A stretch of DNA of 23,271 bases from a virus. A model generated the notes under the pieces. It ran no database searches and was not told the origin of the DNA. It saw nothing but the letters and a program-made list of their open reading frames with translations. Numbering within the stretch: position 1 is the stretch's first letter; the number at the start of each line of letters is the position of its first letter. Position numbers and translations under genes: made by a program. Where the stretch lies: IMG/VR virus record IMGVR_UViG_3300010293_000039, positions 1 to 23,271 of that record; one strand, written 5' to 3'. Of the stretch, positions 18,976-23,271 are shown one piece after another.

Positions 18976-19311
18976 GTGGAAAAATACCTGTATGAGTTTG
19001 CTAATATTGGAAGCCGACGCACCGGTATTAAGAAGGTTCATGTACATGTGTATAGCCAAGGGGATAAAGAATTGGCTCATTCTCCGCGTATAAAGGTGAG
19101 CAATGTATATGGTAAGTTCAGAACAGATGACTGTTTCACAGTTTCCATTGTCACCAAGAAGGTTATGGAAGGCAAGGTAAAGATAAAAGTTGAGGAGTTT
19201 GCGGAAGTACTGAACTGGATTGACTTAAACAAGGAGCTTTTAATAGAATATTGGAAAGTCGGTAATGATATGGATACTGATGAATTTTTAGACAGTTTGA
19301 GGAGCATATGA
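18976..19311 (+). CDS. Unknown protein, about 111 aa
   Basis: Start GTG 18976, one base after the previous stop and shortly after GGGGTG; ATG 18964 in the same frame is the alternative. Contains KYLYEFANIGSRRTGIKKVHVHVYS, LAHSPRIKVSN and a C-terminal FAEVLNWIDLNKELLIEYW. The last part resembles DUF4160-like small proteins, but the match is weak. It overlaps the next gene by ATGA. Confidence 0.6.
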   Translation: MEKYLYEFANIGSRRTGIKKVHVHVYSQGDKELAHSPRIKVSNVYGKFRTDDCFTVSIVTKKVMEGKVKIKVEEFAEVLNWIDLNKELLIEYWKVGNDMDTDEFLDSLRSI

Positions 19312-19517
19312 GAGACTTTGTTGGTAAGGAAATATCCCTCGGAGATAAGGTGGTAATGATAGCACCAAAATACCGTTCACTGGTCATAGGAACGGTTATC
19401 AAATTCACACCTACCGCCCTAAAGATATCTTATAGAAACACATGGAATGTACCGACCGGTTGGGACCTTGAAATCCTACAGAAACCCAACCAAGTCGTTA
19501 AGGTTAGTGATGTATAG
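19308..19517 (+). CDS. Small KOW/SH3-like protein, 69 aa
   Basis: MRDFVGKEISLGDKVVMIAPKYRSLVIGTVIKFTPTALKISY shows the GD-x-V...L..GTV..FT pattern of small beta-barrel (KOW or SH3-like) phage proteins. Its TAG stop shares two bases with the start of tRNA-Glu. Function unknown. Confidence 0.65.
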   Translation: MRDFVGKEISLGDKVVMIAPKYRSLVIGTVIKFTPTALKISYRNTWNVPTGWDLEILQKPNQVVKVSDV

Positions 19518-19590
19518 AGCATTAGTATAAAGGTCAGTACAATGGCCCTTCAAGCCATAGGTCCGGTTTCAAGATCCGGATGCTCTACCA
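19516..19590 (+). tRNA. tRNA-Glu (anticodon TTC)
   Basis: Acceptor AGAGCAT/ATGCTCT with encoded ACCA. The anticodon arm ATGGC-CCTTCAA-GCCAT gives TTC with C at position 33. The T-loop is TTCAAGA. Confidence 0.87.
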
Positions 19591-19597
19591 GATTTAT

Positions 19598-19670
19598 TGC
19601 GGCGAGGCTTGGAAGCCCAGTGGCGCTCATAACGCCATCTTAGACAGTTCGATTCTGTCCGCCGCTACCA
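19598..19670 (+). tRNA. tRNA with anticodon CAT (Met or Ile2), short D-arm
   Basis: GCGGCG/CGCCGC acceptor pairing (first pair T-T), anticodon arm TGGCG-CTCATAA-CGCCA, T-arm GACAG-TTCGATT-CTGTC and encoded ACCA. The D-arm is only GCT-TGGA-AGC, a four-base loop, far smaller than usual. Confidence 0.78.
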
Positions 19671-19680
19671 AATACACAAG

Positions 19681-19740
19681 TTGGTGCATCGATTGGTTGT
19701 AGAATACCGGAGCTTCCGGACTTACCAACCCATCCGCCAA
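19681..19740 (+). ncRNA. Stem-closed non-coding element between tRNAs (60 nt)
   Basis: TTGGTG pairs with CGCCAA at the ends; inside, TGGTTG/CAACCCA and CCGGA-GCT-TCCGG stack into a longer hairpin. It lacks an anticodon arm or T-arm with TTC. It may be a decayed tRNA or a processing or regulatory RNA. Confidence 0.4.
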
Positions 19741-19752
19741 CATAGGATCACA

Positions 19753-19827
19753 GCGGGGTTAGCTTAATGATAAAGCGGTTGACCGCCAGTCAATCAGATA
19801 CCAGTTTGAGTCTGGTGCCCCGCTCCA
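19753..19827 (+). tRNA. tRNA-Gly (anticodon GCC)
   Basis: Acceptor GCGGGGT/GCCCCGC with encoded TCCA. The anticodon arm GTTGA-CCGCCAG-TCAAT gives GCC with C at position 33. The T-arm is ACCAG-TTTGAGT-CTGGT. Confidence 0.87.
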
Positions 19828-19835
19828 AAACATCA

Positions 19836-19910
19836 GTGTTCGTGGTCTAATACTAAGGCTCCACCCTTCCAAGGTGTAAGATGCCGGTGGAACTCCGGCC
19901 GGACGCTCCA
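19836..19910 (+). tRNA. tRNA-Gly (anticodon TCC)
   Basis: Acceptor GTGTTCG/CGGACGC with encoded TCCA. The anticodon arm has CACC-CTTCCAA-GGTG, giving TCC. The T-arm is GCCGG-TGGAACT-CCGGC, with G at 55 and 56. Confidence 0.87.
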
Positions 19911-19925
19911 AAACGTCCTGGAGGA

Positions 19926-20010
19926 GTAAACAGAGGCACACTTATCCAAAGGAACCCAGTGCCAGAAGTACAGAGGATAAGGCTGTTTACTGTGAGGTTC
20001 GATTCCTCAC
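19926..20010 (+). ncRNA. Pseudoknotted RNA with a T-arm-like hairpin
   Basis: Three perfect helices: P1 GTAAACAG/CTGTTTAC (19926-19933, 19983-19990); P2 CTTATCC/GGATAAG (19941-19947, 19975-19981); P3 GGCAC/GTGCC (19935-19939, 19959-19963). P2 and P3 interleave, so they form a pseudoknot enclosed by P1. Immediately after is GTGAGG-TTCGATT-CCTCAC, a textbook T-arm with its loop (19992-20010). No acceptor partner exists, so it is not a normal tRNA. The family is not recognised. Confidence 0.6.
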
Positions 20011-20021
20011 CACTATATTAT

Positions 20022-20095
20022 GGTGACTGTAGCTTAGTGGTAAAGCCACAGGCTGTGGCCCTGTTCACTCGGGTTCGATTCCCGGCAGTTACCCA
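20022..20095 (+). tRNA. tRNA-His (anticodon GTG)
   Basis: Acceptor GTGACTG/CAGTTAC with the extra 5' G (20022) opposite C73, the His identity element. The anticodon arm is ACAGG-CTGTGGC-CCTGT and the T-loop TTCGATT. CCA is not fully encoded after C73. Confidence 0.88.
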
Positions 20096-20104
20096 AAGAT
20101 TTAC

Positions 20105-20133
20105 TTGACAAACGTGTTGTAATATGATAGTAT
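20105..20133 (+). promoter_or_regulatory. Early-type promoter
   Basis: -35 TTGACA (20105-20110), 17-bp spacer ending TGA, -10 TAGTAT (20128-20133). Serves 20161-21308 and tRNA-Trp. Confidence 0.82.
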
Positions 20134-20160
20134 GGTCTATCAAATTTGTGGAGATAAAAG

Positions 20161-20763
20161 ATGTATCCAAGTAAGATTGTCCTTGATACCATAGATAATG
20201 CTTATGGCCACTTTCATACAGTTAAGGCCTTTGATGCCTATCTCACTGAAAAGTTTCCTTATCTACCAGACTATGCTCTGGGCTTAGCCCACTGCATCCG
20301 CCGGTTGAAAATGTGTAACCCTAAAGATGTGGAACGTGAGATATGTGCTATAAGGGGTATAATGTGGCTCAAGTCCGACTCATTCGATGGCAAACTCGAT
20401 GATGTGTTTTTTGAGATCAAGGGTCAATACACAGGAAACTTAGCTGGAAAGTGTTCGTGGAGTCATCTTTCACTAAAGATACTCGGCGGTATTAGAGACC
20501 TTGGCGAAAAGGCGCGCCTAATAGTATGTGGATTCATTGATGCCGAGCTGATTTTTGCCTTTGAGGTGCCATATGGATTCATCCTGGAAGACTTGGAGAA
20601 ATTGTTGAAGGATAGAGACTGTGGCTCTGTCTGTATCTGTTGGATGAGGTTTGCCGAGTGTACCGATTTTACCATCCTCTTCCTTAATGAGGATATTGAT
20701 ACCTATAAAGACCGGATAAGCAAGGATCTATTAACCCAACTCAAAGAAAGGACCAAAAGATGA
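20161..20763 (+). CDS. Unknown protein, 200 aa, possible PD-(D/E)XK fold
   Basis: Starts at ATG 20161 after GGAGATAAAAG. A helical N-terminus is followed by DGKLDDVFFEIKGQYTG, where D...E-x-K resembles a PD-(D/E)XK core, and later strands (ARLIVCGFID, SVCICWMRFAE, FTILFL). The nuclease idea rests on this one motif and is tentative. It overlaps the next gene by ATGA. Confidence 0.6.
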   Translation: MYPSKIVLDTIDNAYGHFHTVKAFDAYLTEKFPYLPDYALGLAHCIRRLKMCNPKDVEREICAIRGIMWLKSDSFDGKLDDVFFEIKGQYTGNLAGKCSWSHLSLKILGGIRDLGEKARLIVCGFIDAELIFAFEVPYGFILEDLEKLLKDRDCGSVCICWMRFAECTDFTILFLNEDIDTYKDRISKDLLTQLKERTKR

Positions 20764-21119
20764 ATGAACAGTCGGTAACATCAGCCCCTAGTAGAAAGGG
20801 TGAACGTCTTACTTACGAGGATAAGGTCATTGTTTGTGGACTTATTAGAAAAATGCCGAAGAGTACCGCCAATGAAGTGGTTGCTGCGGCACTCACACAA
20901 GGCGTGGAAGTTTCCGGTGCCACTGTCTACGCTTACCGGAAGAATCCACCAGTTATCTTGGAAATAGGTACCGCCGTTGAACCTCCAAGGGATCCAAGAG
21001 AGGTCATCCAGGCCATTGAGAATATGTATGGTAAATATAGCTGGAAAGTACTCATTGTCCTTTCCGAAGAACTCACCGATGTACTTGTGGCCTATAAAGC
21101 CTATGAGGAGGCCCTTTAA
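20760..21119 (+). CDS. Helix-turn-helix-like protein, 119 aa
   Basis: GERLTYEDKVIVCGLIRKMPKSTANEVVAAALTQGVEVSGATVYAYRKNP reads as a helix-turn-helix region that could bind DNA. The C-terminal half ends with two helices (SEELTDVLVAYKAYEEAL). The promoter spacer palindrome at 13652 is one possible kind of target, but nothing links the two. No family recognised. Confidence 0.6.
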   Translation: MNEQSVTSAPSRKGERLTYEDKVIVCGLIRKMPKSTANEVVAAALTQGVEVSGATVYAYRKNPPVILEIGTAVEPPRDPREVIQAIENMYGKYSWKVLIVLSEELTDVLVAYKAYEEAL

Positions 21120-21122
21120 CCC

Positions 21123-21308
21123 ATGGACCAAGAAACCCACAACCTGCTGTATCGCATATCCTGTCTTGAGCAGGACGTGAAAACCTTGATAGATGCCAAC
21201 AAGGAGCTAGCCTGGTCTGTATATGAGAAGGACAAGCTGATAGAGGCGTTCAAGGATCAGATCCGGTACATGAGAGAACTGATGCCAAGGGATGAAACCC
21301 TTCACTAA
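21123..21308 (+). CDS. Small coiled-coil protein, 61 aa
   Basis: MDQETHNLLYRISCLEQDVKTLIDANKELAWSVYEKDKLIEAFKDQIRYMRELM is almost entirely helical with heptad leucines and isoleucines. The ribosome site GAGGAGG lies in the preceding gene, about 12 bases upstream. tRNA-Trp begins three bases after the stop. Function unknown. Confidence 0.6.
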   Translation: MDQETHNLLYRISCLEQDVKTLIDANKELAWSVYEKDKLIEAFKDQIRYMRELMPRDETLH

Positions 21309-21311
21309 TAC

Positions 21312-21388
21312 GAGTCGGTGGTGCAACGGTATAGCATATCCGCCTCCAAAGCGGTAAGATCAGGGTTCAAATCCTTGCCGGCTCGCCA
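21312..21388 (+). tRNA. tRNA-Trp (anticodon CCA)
   Basis: Acceptor GAGTCGG/CCGGCTC, discriminator G and encoded CCA. The anticodon arm is TCCGC-CTCCAAA-GCGGT and the T-loop TTCAAAT. Confidence 0.9.
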
Positions 21389-21418
21389 AGTATATGATAC
21401 TATTGATGAACATTTTAT

Positions 21419-21447
21419 TTGACAAAACATTGTGATTGTGGTATAAT
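21419..21447 (+). promoter_or_regulatory. Consensus early-type promoter
   Basis: -35 TTGACA (21419-21424), 17-bp spacer ending TGG, -10 TATAAT (21442-21447), preceded by GAACATTTTAT. Serves the 21513 gene and the ligase. Confidence 0.92.
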
Positions 21448-21512
21448 ACAACCAAGAAATATCTAAAAATGGGTAAAATATATCTATATTTGGTGTGAAA
21501 GGAAATAACATA

Positions 21513-21806
21513 TTGACCAAAGAACAAGCTGTTGCATTGGCCGAGTCAAAATTTTGGGAGAAGATGAGCCAGAAAGACATAGCTCGGTTCCAAATCAACC
21601 AGAAATTGCTCTGTATGCCATTTTCTGTGTTCCACGAAGCGGTTGAAAAAACAATCGGTCGGCCTGTGTGGACACATGAGTTTGGTGTAAATGCGGATGG
21701 ATTACGACGTGAAGTAAATGAAGGTGGACCAGCACCGACGTTTCAGGAAATCATAGAAATGATTCCGGCAGACAAACGGATTATACTCATTAAAGAGGTC
21801 AAATGA
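21513..21806 (+). CDS. Conserved phage protein of unknown function, 97 aa
   Basis: Start TTG 21513, nine bases after AAAGGA; GTG 21495 in frame lacks a ribosome site. The segment DIARFQINQKLLCMPFSVFHEAVEKTIGRPVWTHEFG matches a motif (LCMPF-x-FHxAVExxxGRPVWTHEF) I recall from many phage hypothetical proteins. It overlaps the ligase start by ATGA. Co-expression with ligase is likely; role unknown. Confidence 0.72.
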   Translation: MTKEQAVALAESKFWEKMSQKDIARFQINQKLLCMPFSVFHEAVEKTIGRPVWTHEFGVNADGLRREVNEGGPAPTFQEIIEMIPADKRIILIKEVK

Positions 21807-22843
21807 TGAACAAAGACACCACAATACGCCAACTGAAACAGTGGGATAAACAATACCATACCCTTGGTAAGACTTCGGTATCTGATACTCAATATGACAG
21901 GCTAAAAACCGAAGCCAAAACTCTCTGGCCCGACCATCCATACTTCCAGACAGTTGGTTCCAGCACGGCCGGTGAGAAGGTCAAGTTGCCATATGTGCTT
22001 GGCTCATTGGATAAGGTAAAGGTTGATACAGTCAAGGCCTGGCTTGATTCCCACAAGGGTCCATTCCAGGTCATGTCTAAACTTGATGGAATATCATTTT
22101 ATATAGAATACAATAATGGTGTTGTTGTCCGCGGAGCCACTAGAGGTGATGGCTCATATGGTCAAGATATTAGTGATAAACTAAAAGTGATTTGTCCGGA
22201 AATCAACACAAATGATAAAATTATATTCCGTGGTGAGTTGGTATTAAAGAAGGACGTTGATATAACGAAGCTTGGCTATAAGAACCGACGTAATGGTGTG
22301 GTTGGTATTACCAACCGGAAGGGGTTAGAACACGTCGAATTAATTAGTCCTGTATTTTATGAAGTTATAGTACGCAATGGAAAGTCAATTACAGCATATG
22401 AGGCTGATAAAATTTTGCAAACCATTGGTTTATCTACACCAAAGTCTCGGGTATTTGAGAACGCCGGTAATATGTCAGAATTTCTTGTGGATAAATTGGT
22501 TGAATGGAAAACCGATGAGGAGTACGATATAGATGGCTTAGTTATTGTGGTATATAATTCATTACGCGAAAACATCATGATTCCAGAAAATAAAGTTGCG
22601 TTCAAATGCAACACCGAAGCTATAGAGGCAAAGGTTGTTAGTGTTGAATGGAATACCAGCCGGTTAGGTAGAGTTATACCAACTGTATTACTCGAACCAA
22701 TAGATATTGGTGGCGTAACCATTTCAAAAGCAACGGGGTTTAACGCCTTATTTATTAAGGAAAATAAAATTCAACAAGACACCATAGTGACCATAATTCG
22801 TGCGGGAGAAGTTATACCCCATATAGTGGATATATTATCGTAG
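21803..22843 (+). CDS. ligA: NAD+-dependent DNA ligase (LigA-like), probably C-terminally truncated
   Basis: 346 residues. It seals nicks using NAD+. An Ia-like start (DTQYDRLKTEAKTLWPDHPYFQTVGS) precedes the active-site lysine K93 in MSKLDG, then TRGDGSYGQDIS, FRGELVL, NRRNGVVG, EYDIDGLVI and AFKCN. The OB domain follows (EWNTSRLGRVIPTVLLEPIDIGGVTISKATGFN) up to IIRAGEVIPHIVDILS. Bacterial LigA continues with a zinc finger, HhH and BRCT; here the frame stops right after the OB fold. Its last nine bases overlap the convergent homing endonuclease gene at 22835, which may have cut off the rest. The catalytic core is complete, so it may still work. T4 itself uses an ATP-dependent ligase. Confidence 0.9.
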   Translation: MMNKDTTIRQLKQWDKQYHTLGKTSVSDTQYDRLKTEAKTLWPDHPYFQTVGSSTAGEKVKLPYVLGSLDKVKVDTVKAWLDSHKGPFQVMSKLDGISFYIEYNNGVVVRGATRGDGSYGQDISDKLKVICPEINTNDKIIFRGELVLKKDVDITKLGYKNRRNGVVGITNRKGLEHVELISPVFYEVIVRNGKSITAYEADKILQTIGLSTPKSRVFENAGNMSEFLVDKLVEWKTDEEYDIDGLVIVVYNSLRENIMIPENKVAFKCNTEAIEAKVVSVEWNTSRLGRVIPTVLLEPIDIGGVTISKATGFNALFIKENKIQQDTIVTIIRAGEVIPHIVDILS

Positions 22844-23271
22844 AAAATTATCAATGAGTGACCAATCTTTGTTTTGTAACCATTGATCCTCATGAATAAC
22901 CAATAGATCAATGCCTTTTATTCGACATTGTTCTTGTTTTACCATATCACAAGATTGTCTTTCCGGTAAGCTATGCCAATAAGAGCCATTATATTCAATA
23001 GCTTTATTAGTATCCGGTAACCATATGTCTAGTTCAAGCTTTCGTTTGGTTAATGGATTAGTAATTTGTTTTTTTTATCATTGGGTTTCACTATACCGGT
23101 ATATATTTTTTTAACATATTCAAGTATTTCTTTTTCTGGTTTTGAGTATGTTTGGCATTCCCAACATATTTGGCATCTTTTACCCCTTTGGAAATTACTA
23201 AGTCTGGTGTTGTAAACATGGCCTTTTGGACATTTGACCTTTAGAGAGGAATTGACATTTTTTATAGACAC
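22835..23271 (-). pseudogene. Vsr-like homing endonuclease with a frameshift, cut by the window edge
   Basis: The first frame (from the window end to TAA 23050) reads a zinc knuckle KCPKGHVYNTRLSNFQRGKRCQIC then SKPEKEILEYVKKIYTGIVKPNDKK. After an A-run of eight (23076-23069) the protein continues in another frame: QITNPLTKRKLELDIWLPDTNKAIEYNGSYWHSLPE, then GIDLLVIHEDQW, ending at TAA 22837-22835. This LELDIxxP-x-AIEYNGxYWH order is that of Vsr/PD-(D/E)XK-like homing endonucleases. One more A in the run would restore a single frame. The gene runs against the ligase and overlaps its end. Confidence 0.8.

Noticed and set aside
19911-20020. tRNA around the T-arm at 19992-20010
   Set aside because: No upstream strand complements the bases after the T-arm (CACTATA), and CCA is missing.
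1-23271. CRISPR array
   Set aside because: No regularly spaced direct repeats were seen; the similar tRNA arms account for the recurring short words.

Overview
The window looks like part of a large T4-like myovirus genome. The best landmarks are a T4-type replication and recombination core on the + strand: a UvsY-like mediator, a UvsW-like helicase broken into two genes, clamp-loader subunits (gp44- and gp62-like) and the sliding clamp (gp45-like). Around it lie about twenty tRNA genes, a tmRNA, a dimeric dUTPase, a Holliday-junction-resolvase-like nuclease, an HU-like protein, a lytic transglycosylase and an NAD+-dependent DNA ligase. Many small genes overlap by four bases (ATGA/GTGA/TTGA), as is usual in phages. 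The tmRNA tag (ADNYDYAYAA) and a Cys-rich motif ending W-x4-GCPLN are weak hints of a deltaproteobacterial-type host; this is inference only.

Layout. 1-110: 3' end of a first TnpB gene with its element right end. 106-645 (-): PD-(D/E)XK nuclease. 765-1786 (-): twelve tRNA or tRNA-like genes. 1794-2449 (-): hairpin terminator, a small stem-closed RNA, the tmRNA, and a basic 54-aa gene whose end overlaps the tmRNA 5' end, all behind one strong promoter. 2620-3827 (+): a full TnpB element. 3864-7151 (-): an operon with dUTPase, several small unknown genes and an unusual GHKL ATPase carrying a C-terminal HExxH motif. 7238-8065 (-): a small winged-helix-like gene, tRNA-Asp and about 500 nt of structured non-coding RNA. 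8108-11740 (+): uvsY, uvsW-N, a homing endonuclease, uvsW-C and a PD-(D/E)XK protein. 11754-12669 (+): a tRNA remnant, a tRNA gene split by an HNH endonuclease gene, and tRNA-Ile. 12688-16512 (+): nucleotidyltransferase, HU, clamp loader, clamp. 16542-19517 (+): small early-type genes including the transglycosylase. 19516-20095 (+): a second tRNA cluster with a pseudoknotted RNA. 20105-22843 (+): small genes, tRNA-Trp and the DNA ligase. 22835-23271 (-): a Vsr-like homing endonuclease with a frameshift.

Two promoter classes stand out. Thirteen sites have a TTGACA-like -35, exactly 17 bp, and a TGN-TATAAT-like extended -10; several also share an ACATTTT-like stretch before the -35. They resemble T4 early promoters read by host RNA polymerase. 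A second class is the T4 late motif TATAAATA. Three of its four + strand copies sit 28-36 nt before the open frames of mobile genes (TnpB, the endonuclease inside uvsW, the HNH gene inside the tRNA).

The most interesting content is the mobile-element and RNA biology: a phage tmRNA, fractured uvsW, a split tRNA, several undescribed structured RNAs, five tRNAs with C instead of U at position 33, and the GHKL-HExxH fusion.
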